This document shows, piece after piece, positions 23,462-31,267 of a stretch of DNA of 60,424 nt. The stretch's first letter is position 1. Each line of letters begins with the position of its first letter. The notes below the pieces were generated by a model that was given only the letters and a program-made list of their open reading frames with translations, was not told the DNA's origin and did no database searches. The translations under genes were made by a program, and so were the position numbers. The stretch spans positions 1-60,424 of the forward strand of contig JBAPTR010000174.1 in assembly GCA_049282265.1 (NCBI GenBank). Direction: 5' to 3'. The DNA is from CAYUCJ01 sp049282265 (lineage in GTDB: Bacteria; Desulfobacterota; DSM-4660; Desulfatiglandales; Desulfatiglandaceae).

Positions 23462-24201
23462 TGCCCCCCTGAAGAGCCATTTTCTGTTTCTTTACAGGTG
23501 ATCTTCTGTTCAGGGAGCAAGGGGGATACGAGCATTTTTTCAGCCATGCCGCGGCCCATTGCGATGCGGGTGCAATCCCGCCCCAGGATCAACCTGCCAT
23601 GTGCGTCATTGTTGATAATCTCCAGACGATCCCCCACGCGCAACCCCATGGAGGCCAGCCGCGATTTTCCGCCCGCACCGACCGTGATCTCCTTGAGTTC
23701 AACCTGTTCCCCGGGTTTGGCCATGGACAGGGGAATCAGCCTGGCCCTCTGGGAAAAGCATTCGTCACAGAGCCCGTAGATTTCCATGCGATGCTGGAGC
23801 ATTTGAAAACCATGGGCTGATGCAATCTGGAGCTGCAACTGTTCCATGTTGTCGTTGGCAAATTCGACAATCTTTCCGCACTTGGTACAGACCAGGTGGT
23901 CGTGGTGACGCCCCAGGTGCCTGTGCTCGTAACGAATGGGTTGGGATTCGAACTTCTCCCTTTGGGCGAATCCAAGTTCCACCATGCGATTCATGCACTG
24001 CCGGACGAAACCGACCTCATAATGATAATCCCTTTCTTCCAGCAACCTGAACAACTCTTCAAGGGTAACGTGCCCTTCCGTATCAAGAAAGGCATCAACG
24101 ATATTCAGTCGATCCTCAACCCGGTCTACCCGATCGGCTTTAAGAAGTGCCCTCAGATTGGCCTTTTCAAGAAGATTTGTGTCTTTTATTTCTCTTTTCA
24201 T
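23458..24201 (-). CDS. Fur-family metalloregulator fused to a FeoA domain
   Basis: A 247-residue fusion. Residues about 15-95 are the winged-helix DNA-binding region of the Fur family (NIVDAFLDTEGHVTLEEL), and residues about 95-150 the metal-binding dimerization part with HHDHLVCTKCGKIVEF; C105/C108 and C145/C148 form the structural zinc site. From about residue 157 follows a complete FeoA (SH3-like) domain: AKPGEQVELKEITVGAGGKSRLASMGLRVGD. FeoA normally accompanies the ferrous iron transporter FeoB, and SH3-like domains end DtxR regulators, but fusion to Fur is uncommon. It presumably represses iron uptake genes and may use the SH3 domain for metal sensing or for contact with FeoB. The gene is nine bases downstream of an MBL-fold hydrolase. 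Confidence 0.85.
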   Translation of the reverse strand: MKREIKDTNLLEKANLRALLKADRVDRVEDRLNIVDAFLDTEGHVTLEELFRLLEERDYHYEVGFVRQCMNRMVELGFAQREKFESQPIRYEHRHLGRHHDHLVCTKCGKIVEFANDNMEQLQLQIASAHGFQMLQHRMEIYGLCDECFSQRARLIPLSMAKPGEQVELKEITVGAGGKSRLASMGLRVGDRLEIINNDAHGRLILGRDCTRIAMGRGMAEKMLVSPLLPEQKITCKETENGSSGGH

Positions 24202-24210
24202 CCCATTCCA

Positions 24211-25086
24211 TCAACTTTTAATTTCACTGAAAAATCCCAGGAATCCCTTTACTGCATTTCCGATAAAGTTCCGTTCCCTCTCCCGTGTCGGTCCGTCCAT
24301 TCTTGCAAAGGCGGCGAGATCAGGATCCTTCGACAGCAAGACTTCCACGCAACGCCTTTCCGGATCCTCTTCCCCAGAGGCGATCTCCCCCTTAATCCAA
24401 CCTTTCCAGGACAATACCTGCGCACGAAAACGTTTCAGCATGAGGTGAGAGCTTTCCGCCTGTCCGAAGTGGGCATAAAATATGGGTTGGTCTTCAAGAG
24501 AGATGAGGCGGTCTACGCTCTCCAGGAACACCTCCGGGAAAAATCTTGGCGGCGTCGCGGGCCGCAGGTATTCCTCCCTCCCGACCATCATGAAAATACC
24601 TGCCGCTTCCCCTGCCAAAAGCCGGTTCCGGCAGCTGAAACTCAGGTGGTGCTGGGCATGGCCCGGGGTCTCTATCACGGTGACGCCGCTTACCTGCGCC
24701 CTGGTGTGGGAGATCATACGGTCTAATGGTACGGGTTTGGGTTTCCCGTAAGATTCCGCAATTTCCCCCAGCACCTTCAGGCTGCCGCTCCAGAGTCTGG
24801 AAGGATCGACCAGGTTGGGGATCCCTTTCTCATGGCAGATGACCCGCGCCATGGGGTAACGCGCCAGGACATCCGCCAAGGCGCCGGCATGATCCAGATG
24901 GATATGCGTGAGCAAAACGTAATCTATTTTGTCTATGCCAAGTCTTGAAAGGCTTTCAATCAGCCGACCGGAAGTATTGGCCGGGCCCACGTCCACCAGC
25001 AGGGTGAGATCATCCTGAAAGAGCCACGAGCCGATAAAGCCATCAAAACCGGGGCTATCCTGTTTGATTTCGATCAGTGTTTCCAT
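24211..25086 (-). CDS. Metallo-beta-lactamase fold hydrolase
   Basis: A 291-residue MBL-fold protein. The dinuclear metal site is shown by HIHLDHAG (about 75-82), with further ligands in ETPGHAQHHLSF and, after a region of variable sequence, YAHFGQAESS. Residues 1-35 supply the first beta strands (LLVDVGP). The substrate cannot be told from sequence; related bacterial proteins act on thioesters, lactones or nucleic acids. I start at the ATG at 25086, because an upstream extension to 25281 has no family similarity. It lies nine bases before the Fur-FeoA gene on the same strand, so the two are probably co-transcribed. Confidence 0.75.
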   Translation of the reverse strand: METLIEIKQDSPGFDGFIGSWLFQDDLTLLVDVGPANTSGRLIESLSRLGIDKIDYVLLTHIHLDHAGALADVLARYPMARVICHEKGIPNLVDPSRLWSGSLKVLGEIAESYGKPKPVPLDRMISHTRAQVSGVTVIETPGHAQHHLSFSCRNRLLAGEAAGIFMMVGREEYLRPATPPRFFPEVFLESVDRLISLEDQPIFYAHFGQAESSHLMLKRFRAQVLSWKGWIKGEIASGEEDPERRCVEVLLSKDPDLAAFARMDGPTRERERNFIGNAVKGFLGFFSEIKS

Positions 25087-25493
25087 TAAGTGCTCCGAAC
25101 AACAACTGATATTTAGCCGCAGACACACGCGGACCTGCGCAGACATTGATCCAGGGCCGACCCGGTCGTGAATCAATACGCATTGCCCTTCGGGCAAGGA
25201 AAAAACTTTTTTCGCCTTTCTATTCTCATCCCAACAATGGGATGCATACTTTGTGATTTGGCTGCCCGGCTCGGCTGCCATCTCAAATATAAGTGCAGTT
25301 AATCCGCATTTCTATTTTATTCTAGAAAATCGTAGAACGGCCCTCAAGAGACTTTTTACCAACTCATGATTTTTTACTCAATAATTTTCTCATTTTTCCG
25401 ATATTTCTATATAACAACAACGACGGCTTTTCATTAACAAAGAGCGGCCAAAACCTGATTTCCGAGCTGGAGCTGATTTTCGTCAATTTCGTA
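25087..25493. other. Divergent intergenic region
   Basis: About 400 bases between the leftward MBL gene and the partial repeat before the hybrid kinase. The section 25300-25440 is AT-rich and contains tatttctatataac, a fair -10 area for a rightward promoter. I see no gene and no strong hairpin. The promoters of both flanking transcripts should lie here. Confidence 0.4.
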
Positions 25494-25620
25494 AAAAGCT
25501 GGTTTATGCCGTAAATGGCATCCTATGAGAAAGCACATGAAAAAGATTCTCAGATCCGTTTCCTTAAATGCGGATGAAAAAGCGACTTCGTTAGAAGGCC
25601 ATGGACGGACTTTTTTCGGT
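25494..25620. repeat. Partial copy of the dispersed nested-hairpin repeat (degenerate)
   Basis: It starts with aaaaagctggtttatgccg and has gcatcctatgag, then catgaaaaagattctcag. The 3' part (catggacggactttttt, 25602-25618) matches the flank of the long copy B near 18172, so the shared unit is longer than the hairpin itself. It ends about 35 bases before the hybrid kinase start. Confidence 0.55.
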
Positions 25621-25656
25621 TTCAAATAATAATTAGGGAGCAATGCGATAACTGCC

Positions 25657-27732
25657 ATGGGTATCTCAAGCAAAAAAAGAATTCTGGTTGTTGACGATGA
25701 AGAAATGATACGGACAACGGCAGGTGCCTTCATGGAAAAGATCGGTTATGAGTGTGAAACTGCTGAGGACGCTGAACAAGCCCTGGACGTCCTTTCACAA
25801 AAGTCTTTCGACCTGGTCATTTCCGACATTTCCATGCCTGGAATGGACGGCATCCAATTCATGAAAAAGGCAAAAGAATCCTATCCTGAATTGCCATTCA
25901 TGATTATGACGGGATATGCCGTTGATTACAGCTACGCTGAGATCATCGCTGCCGGAGCTTCCGATTTCATCCCCAAACCTTTTGACCTCAAGGAACTGAA
26001 GGCCAAGACAGAGAGAATCAATCGCGAAAAGGGGATCCTGGCCGATCTTCAGGAAAGCAACGAACAACTGGAATCAGCCATCGAAAAGGCCAACCAGATG
26101 GCTGTTCAGGCTGAGCTGGCTTCTCTGGCGAAGAGTGAATTTCTCGCCAATATGAGCCATGAGATACGCACCCCGCTTAACGGGGTGGTCGGCTTTACAG
26201 ACATGCTCCTGGATACGCAGCTTTCCGACGAACAGATAGACTATGCAAGCACCATCAAGAGGAGCGGTGAGGCCCTGCTCTCCCTGATCAACGACATCCT
26301 GGATTTTTCCAAGATCGAGGCCGGCCAAATGGACCTCGAGGAAATTGATTTCGACCCCGAGATACTCTGCCACGATGTATGCGACCTGATCCGTCCAAAG
26401 GTTGATGGAAAGGATATCGAAATCCTCTGTCGGATAGGGGATGATGTCCCCACCCGAATCAAGGCGGATCCGCACCGCTTCCGGCAGGTCCTCGTCAACC
26501 TGATGGGAAATGCAAGCAAGTTTACCGAGATCGGAGAGATCGTGCTCTCGTTCGAAATGGAGGATGAAAAAGATGGGCAACTCGGGTTTCATGTCACGGT
26601 AAGTGATACGGGCATAGGGATTCCTGAGGGAAAACTCGCCACCATTTTCGAACCCTTTCAGCAGGCTGACGGATCCACTACCAGGAAATACGGCGGGACG
26701 GGCCTGGGGCTCTCCATCTGCAAGAAGATCTCTGAACTCATGGAAGGGGGCGTCTGGGCCGAAAGCACGCCGGGCAAAGGGACCAGCTTCCATTTCACTG
26801 GCAAGGTCAAGGGGTCCCCTGAAAAAGCAGCCAGGAGATTCCTGCCGGCCTCCCTTGGGGGGAAGAAAATTCTGATCGTGGACGACAGCCAGACGAACCT
26901 GGATATTCTACGGCATGAGCTTGAATCCCTGGGCATGAAAGTGCATGCGCTCAAGGATGGCTGTGAGGCCCTTTCAACCGCGCAAAAGGCCCTCGAAGCC
27001 GACGACCCGTTTGATCTCTGTATCACGGATATCAGGATGCCCGGAATGAATGGATATGAAGTGGCCGCTGCCATCCGGAAGGCCCCTGCCCCTTTATCCG
27101 ACCTGCCGTTACTGGCCTTCTCCTCGTCGGTCGTGCGTGCCGCCAAGAGATGTCAGGAAGCAGGATTTGATGGTTTTCTCCCAAAGCCCGTTCCCAGGCA
27201 GAGACTCTTCAAGATGATCGAGCAACTCATTGGAAAAATGGAGGCCAAGGGAGAGGAAGAAAGACCGCTCGTGACCCAGTATTCCGTGCGGGAGGAGATG
27301 AAACACTCGGTCTCCATTCTCCTGGCAGAGGACAACCCCGTCAATCAGAAACTGGCCACCATGATGCTCAAGAAGGCCGGCTACCAGGTGGAAATCGCAA
27401 ACAACGGCAAAGAGGCGGTGGAAAAATATGTAGACGATCCCACGGCCTTTCATCTCATTTTCATGGACGTCCAGATGCCCGAAATGGACGGGATGCAGGC
27501 CACCGCAAAGATCAGAAAGCTGGAGAACGGGAAATCCAAACCCGGAAACGGGTCCCCTGACGGCGGGGCCTCGAACCATATCCCCATCATTGCCATGACC
27601 GCCAATGCCATGGCAGGGGACAGGGAAAGTTGTCTCGAGGCCGGAATGGATGAATACATCACGAAACCCATCAAGAGAGAACTCGTATTTCAAGTGATTG
27701 ACAGGTTCGTCTTGAGCAAGGAGGCAACATGA
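25657..27732 (+). CDS. Hybrid histidine kinase with three receiver domains
   Basis: A 691-residue soluble signalling protein: receiver 1 (residues 8-120, phosphoacceptor D57), a coiled coil, HisKA with H168 in NMSHEIRTPLNG, HATPase with DTGIGIP and GGTGLGLSICKK, receiver 2 (about 405-525, DIRMPGMNG), and receiver 3 (about 550-690, MDVQMPEMDG). No transmembrane helix or sensor domain is visible, so the input may be receiver 1 phosphorylation by another kinase. It overlaps the Hpt gene by four bases (ATGA), and a GGDEF response regulator follows: a complete phosphorelay toward c-di-GMP. The gene is preceded by a partial dispersed repeat. Confidence 0.92.
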   Translation: MGISSKKRILVVDDEEMIRTTAGAFMEKIGYECETAEDAEQALDVLSQKSFDLVISDISMPGMDGIQFMKKAKESYPELPFMIMTGYAVDYSYAEIIAAGASDFIPKPFDLKELKAKTERINREKGILADLQESNEQLESAIEKANQMAVQAELASLAKSEFLANMSHEIRTPLNGVVGFTDMLLDTQLSDEQIDYASTIKRSGEALLSLINDILDFSKIEAGQMDLEEIDFDPEILCHDVCDLIRPKVDGKDIEILCRIGDDVPTRIKADPHRFRQVLVNLMGNASKFTEIGEIVLSFEMEDEKDGQLGFHVTVSDTGIGIPEGKLATIFEPFQQADGSTTRKYGGTGLGLSICKKISELMEGGVWAESTPGKGTSFHFTGKVKGSPEKAARRFLPASLGGKKILIVDDSQTNLDILRHELESLGMKVHALKDGCEALSTAQKALEADDPFDLCITDIRMPGMNGYEVAAAIRKAPAPLSDLPLLAFSSSVVRAAKRCQEAGFDGFLPKPVPRQRLFKMIEQLIGKMEAKGEEERPLVTQYSVREEMKHSVSILLAEDNPVNQKLATMMLKKAGYQVEIANNGKEAVEKYVDDPTAFHLIFMDVQMPEMDGMQATAKIRKLENGKSKPGNGSPDGGASNHIPIIAMTANAMAGDRESCLEAGMDEYITKPIKRELVFQVIDRFVLSKEAT

Positions 27733-28046
27733 ACATCAAGAAACTCGCGGAAGGCCTGGGACTGGAAGAGGAAGAATACATGGAGATTCTGGAACTTCTT
27801 GTGGATTCCGGCATTGCCGACATTGTTTCACTGGAGGCCGCCGCTGGAAACAACGACGCGGAAGAGGCTGTCAAGGCTGCCCATTCCCTCAAGGGAGCTG
27901 CGGCCAACATGGGTCTTGTGGAACTTTCGGAGATAGCCAAAGTCATCGAGTTCAAGGCCAGGGAGCAGGACCTGACCGACATGGAAGAGAATATCAAGCT
28001 CCTCAAGGTTGAATTTGAACCAATCGTCGCGCTCGTTCAGGCTTAG
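27729..28046 (+). CDS. Hpt-domain phosphotransfer protein
   Basis: A 105-residue four-helix Hpt protein. The phosphorylated histidine lies in AAHSLKGAAANMG (residue about 56). The N-terminal LAEGLGLEEEEYMEIL and later ELSEIAKVIEFKAREQD match the usual Hpt helices. It overlaps the hybrid kinase stop by four bases and would pass phosphate from receiver 2 or 3 of that kinase to the GGDEF response regulator that begins 22 bases downstream. Confidence 0.9.
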   Translation: MNIKKLAEGLGLEEEEYMEILELLVDSGIADIVSLEAAAGNNDAEEAVKAAHSLKGAAANMGLVELSEIAKVIEFKAREQDLTDMEENIKLLKVEFEPIVALVQA

Positions 28047-28068
28047 GATCACACGTTGGAGTGCCCCA

Positions 28069-29001
28069 TTGAAGAACCATTTTCCCATACTGGTCGCTGA
28101 AGACAACCCGGTCTCACGCAAGCTGCTTGAAAAGACCCTTACGAAGGCCGGGTATGAGGTTTCCACGGCACGGGATGGACAGGAGGCACTCGGTCTTTTT
28201 GATGAACGCTTCTTTCCCATCGTCCTGACCGACTGGATGATGCCCGAAATGAGTGGACCGGAACTCTGCAGGGCCATCCGCGGAAAGTCCGGCAACGGCT
28301 ATGTCTTCATGATCCTCCTGACGGCCAAGGACTCCAAGGAGGACATTGTTGAGGGTCTGGAGGCCGGAGCCGACGATTACCTCACCAAACCCTTCAACCG
28401 GGCCGAACTCATGGCCCGCCTGAAGACGGCCACCCGCATACTGGAACTGGAGAGGTCCCTTAAGAAGGCCAACGAAGAGATCAAGGCGCTCTCCATAACG
28501 GATCCCCTGACCGGATGCTACAACAGGGGCTATCTCAACGAAAAACTGCCCCAGGAGATCAAGAGGGTCAGGCGGTACGGCCGCGCCCTTTCCGTCATCC
28601 TCTGTGATATAGATCACTTCAAGAAAGTGAACGACACCTATGGTCACCAGGCGGGGGACACGGTCCTCAAGGCCTTTGCCGATTGCCTGTTGGATTCCGT
28701 TCGAGAGGGAATTGACTGGGTGGACAGATACGGTGGGGAAGAGTTCCTGGTTGTGCTCCCGGAAACACCCTTTGAAGGCGCCAACCTGGTGGCGGAGAGG
28801 CTCCGAACCGCCGTCGCCGGCGAAGAGATCGAGACTTCAGAAGGGGTCCTGCAGATCACCGCAAGCTTCGGGGTGTCCGAAATCGATGCAGACACACCTG
28901 ATTCCCTCATCTCACCGGAAGCCCTGGTAAAAGCAGCCGACGACAACCTCTACCAGGCCAAGGAAGAGGGCCGCAACACCGTCCGAGGCCGGCCCCTGTA
29001 G
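28069..29001 (+). CDS. Response regulator with GGDEF diguanylate cyclase output
   Basis: Residues about 5-125 are a receiver with the phosphoacceptor aspartate in VLTDWMMPEMSG and the KPF lysine motif (DYLTKPFN). Residues about 150-305 are a GGDEF domain: SITDPLTGCYNRGYL, DIDHFKKVND, YGGEEFLVVLP, the GGEEF signature typical of active cyclases. The product would be c-di-GMP. The RxxD inhibitory site is not clear: the sequence before GGEEF is REGIDWVDR, with one extra residue. I prefer a TTG start at 28069 with GGAG seven bases upstream; an ATG at 28009 would overlap the Hpt gene more. It completes the phosphorelay with the two preceding genes. Confidence 0.88.
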   Translation: MKNHFPILVAEDNPVSRKLLEKTLTKAGYEVSTARDGQEALGLFDERFFPIVLTDWMMPEMSGPELCRAIRGKSGNGYVFMILLTAKDSKEDIVEGLEAGADDYLTKPFNRAELMARLKTATRILELERSLKKANEEIKALSITDPLTGCYNRGYLNEKLPQEIKRVRRYGRALSVILCDIDHFKKVNDTYGHQAGDTVLKAFADCLLDSVREGIDWVDRYGGEEFLVVLPETPFEGANLVAERLRTAVAGEEIETSEGVLQITASFGVSEIDADTPDSLISPEALVKAADDNLYQAKEEGRNTVRGRPL

Positions 29002-29137
29002 GAGCAAGCTCCGCTTGCGAAGCCAAATTCACCACCCCACCGTAGGAGCAAGCTCCTGCTTGCGAAACCTAGATCCACCACCCTCCGTAGGAGCAGTCTC
29101 CCGCCTGCGAACATCGTGACCTGAAGGTCGCTCCTAC
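29000..29137. repeat. Cluster of three to four REP (GTAGGAGC-type) palindromes
   Basis: Three tandem units of about 45 bases start tgtaggagcaagctccgctt, cgtaggagcaagctcctgct and cgtaggagcagtctcccgcc, each ending in tgcgaa. A fourth, inverted unit (aaggtcgctcctacggccg) closes the cluster. This is the GTAG type of repetitive extragenic palindrome. It sits between two convergent genes, a typical REP location, and could act in transcript end stability. Confidence 0.8.
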
Positions 29138-30000
29138 GGCCGTTGTTGCAGCTCAAAAATCTCCACCTCGTCGGAGATATTCTTCAGAGGCACGCTTCCC
29201 AATGAAACAAACGGGAATTCCTCGATCACCCTTTCTGCCGTATTTCTGACGGCCATGATGTTTCCGCCTTTGGCCTTATCGCAGATTCTCGCGGCGATGT
29301 TGACCAGTGTTCCATGAGCCGTATAGGTCCAACGCGAACCGGTGGGACTTTCAAACTTCAGGGCACCGAGATAGGCCTCACCCGAGGCAACGCCTATGTT
29401 TACCGCGAGGGGCCGCAAAAGGGCCGGTGATTCACGGTTGATCCTGTCAGTCTGGCTCCTGATGGTGGCAGCCGCCCTGATGGCCTCCAGCGCATGGGCC
29501 TTTTCGTCATCGGACAAAAACAACACCATGAGCCCGTCACCGGCCGTCTCCATCACATCCCCGTTGTTGGTGTAAATGGCGTCCATGAACACGGAGAAAT
29601 ATTTTTCCACCAGGTTATTGACCTCGGTGCCCCCCACCTCTTCAGTAAGCCGCGAATAGCCCTCGATATCGAGAAACATGACGGACAGGTCTCTTTCGCC
29701 GGCATCCAGGGTTTCAGAAGTGGGAGACTTCTCGATCATGCTGGTCACGGTGGCAGGGACGAATTTACACAGGTTTGCCTTGATGCTCTCCAGAATCTCC
29801 ACCTTGCGCAACGCGGCCTGGAGTTCACCAAGCGTCTTTTCAAGCTCTTCATTCTTCACCTGCAGTTCCCGGTTGAGGCTGGTGATCTGTTCAAAGGAGA
29901 GCGCATTCTTGAGGGCCACGACCAGGTTGTTCACGAGGGTGCCGAGGAGTTCCCTGTCATGAATTCTAAAGGGTTCCTCGGTCAGTTTAGGGCCAAACAA
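29134..30000 (-). pseudogene. Class III nucleotidyl cyclase with truncated GAF domain, likely 5'-broken gene
   Basis: A 288-residue frame. Residues about 105-275 are a class III cyclase catalytic domain: metal-binding aspartates in FLDIEGYSRL and METAGDGLMVLF, then NIGVASGEAYLG. Residues about 35-95 are the coiled coil normally linking it to a sensor. The first 30 residues (FGPKLTEEPF, then DRELLGTLVNNL) are only the last part of a GAF domain. The frame begins at a TTG directly after the break, five codons beyond an in-frame stop, so the rest of the sensor is missing. A relic repeat (30118-30163) lies just upstream. It may still be translated as a constitutive cyclase, but I call it truncated. 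Catalytic residues look intact. Confidence 0.6.
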
Positions 30001-30469
30001 AAAATATTTTCGCTGCTATCTCTGTTGTCTCTAGTGAACGAAGTGAACGGGCGTGAGGGAATGTCTTTTGATCTATAGGTTGCATTAGCACTGCCTCTGT
30101 ATCGCGTTATTATCTTTTCCTCCACTTCGTTGCTCATAGGCTGTCGCTTGTGGCATAAGAGGTCGTGAATACCGTTCCCCCGGACTTTATACAATCCAAT
30201 GCAGAATCGCAATAGGGGCAGCGTTCAATATCACCAGGGCAGTGATCCTGTCCGCCGGCAATATGGCTGCACCGTTCAGACGTCATCTGTAGTCTGAAAT
30301 TGAAGCGTTCGGAAAAGATCTTCATTCTCAAAAGATCTGCCCCTCTGTCAAGACCTCAGTTGCACCCATCTTTCCCGATAAGACTGCGTCGTCAGGCAGA
30401 TGTAGATAATCGGGGAAGTGGAAAGGGCATTGGCTTGGTAAAGGCACCCTGGGGCGTTCTAGTGCACAG
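30001..30469. other. Intergenic region with repeat relic and doubtful small ORF
   Basis: This 469-base stretch lies upstream of the truncated cyclase. It holds a partial dispersed repeat at 30118-30163. On the reverse strand, 30331-30134 encodes a 65-residue peptide with a cysteine/histidine-rich core (RCSHIAGG, then CPGDIERCPYCD) that could be a zinc-binding gene relic. Its end runs into the repeat, and there is no clear ribosome binding site, so I leave it uncalled. The piece 30332-30469 shows nothing recognisable. Confidence 0.4.
30118..30163. repeat. Short relic of the dispersed nested-hairpin repeat
   Basis: ctccacttcgttgctcatag, then gctgtcgcttg and tggcataag match the right end of copy A (13142-13178). 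Only this end is preserved. It lies near the breakpoint of the truncated cyclase gene, which suggests that the repeat or its mobility took part in the rearrangement. Confidence 0.55.
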
Positions 30470-30853
30470 TTACCTTTTGAACGCCGAAAGCAGATTTCGA
30501 TCAAAAGTCTTTATGTTTTTGATTTTGTTTCGCTGACAGACAGCCAAATGCAGCAGATCTCTCGCAGTCAATCCCGGAAAACCGTCAGCGAGATGACGGG
30601 CATGTAAGACCATATCCTGATCAATGGGGAGAATCTGATCAATGCCCAGCGTTGCAAGTTCAAGAGCGGCATCAAGGGTCTCCATGCGATTCACAGGCAG
30701 GTAGACATGGAGCAATTCCTGGAGGACTTCTGCCGAGGTGATAAGCCTCAGACCCTTTTTTCTGGACTCGACAAAGAACTTTTGGGCCTCGGATCTCAGA
30801 GGATGGGATCGGCCGACAGCGTAGATAAAGACATTGCTGTCAACAAAGATCAT
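30470..30853 (-). CDS. PIN-domain ribonuclease toxin (VapC-like)
   Basis: A 127-residue PIN-domain protein. The conserved acidic residues are D5 (MIFVDSNVFIYA), E near TSAEVLQELL, the aspartate of LTARDLLHLA and the C-terminal TFDRNLL. This arrangement forms the magnesium site of VapC-type RNases. It overlaps the upstream antitoxin-like gene by four bases, the normal order for vapBC. Toxin activity is inferred from the family; the RNA target is not predictable. Confidence 0.85.
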   Translation of the reverse strand: MIFVDSNVFIYAVGRSHPLRSEAQKFFVESRKKGLRLITSAEVLQELLHVYLPVNRMETLDAALELATLGIDQILPIDQDMVLHARHLADGFPGLTARDLLHLAVCQRNKIKNIKTFDRNLLSAFKR

Positions 30854-31122
30854 GCCTCATTCCCTCCACGATAGCTTTCCAGAACGAGGTTTTTCTGTTC
30901 CTCCCAATCCGGCTCGGTGCCCTTCTCCCTTTCACTGCATTGTTCAAAAAACGCTTTCAGAGATCCTGGATCGGACAGACCCTGCCTTCTCTCATTCTTC
31001 ATTAGCGTTCTTTTCCCCGCGTCACGCAACCATGCGCTGAGCGATTTTGATTCCTTCGCGGCCTGGGATTTGAATTTCACCGCTTCAGCCTCATCAAGGA
31101 TAACCTGGACTCTGACAGACAC
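30850..31122 (-). CDS. Ribbon-helix-helix antitoxin (VapB-like)
   Basis: About 90 residues. The N-terminus VRVQVILDEAEAVKFKSQA, followed by SLSAWLRDAGKRTL, fits a ribbon-helix-helix DNA-binding fold, and the acidic C-terminal tail would bind the PIN toxin. I start it at the GTG at 31122 because AAGGGGG lies six bases upstream; a frame reaching 31194 adds residues without similarity. It overlaps the toxin gene by four bases (ATGA). Antitoxin and autoregulation roles are inferred from order and fold. Confidence 0.75.
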   Translation of the reverse strand: MSVRVQVILDEAEAVKFKSQAAKESKSLSAWLRDAGKRTLMKNERRQGLSDPGSLKAFFEQCSEREKGTEPDWEEQKNLVLESYRGGNEA

Positions 31123-31267
31123 TGAAAAACCCCCTTTTAAACTGTAATACTGTTGTGCATGTGTAACGATAATACGTATTGAAAGACTTGTCAAATCATG
31201 TCCTTTCTATTTTCGCGGAAAAGGGTAGAGCCATTTTTATTCTCATCTCGACGCCGATGTAAATTAT

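Noticed and set aside
29000..29137. Possible CRISPR array because of regularly spaced similar units
   Set aside because: Units are imperfect palindromes of the REP type in mixed orientation, with only three or four copies, no unique spacers and no cas gene.
30134..30331. 65-codon reverse frame with cysteine/histidine-rich core
   Set aside because: Its 3' part runs into the dispersed-repeat relic and no start signal is seen; it may be a gene relic, so it was not called as a gene.
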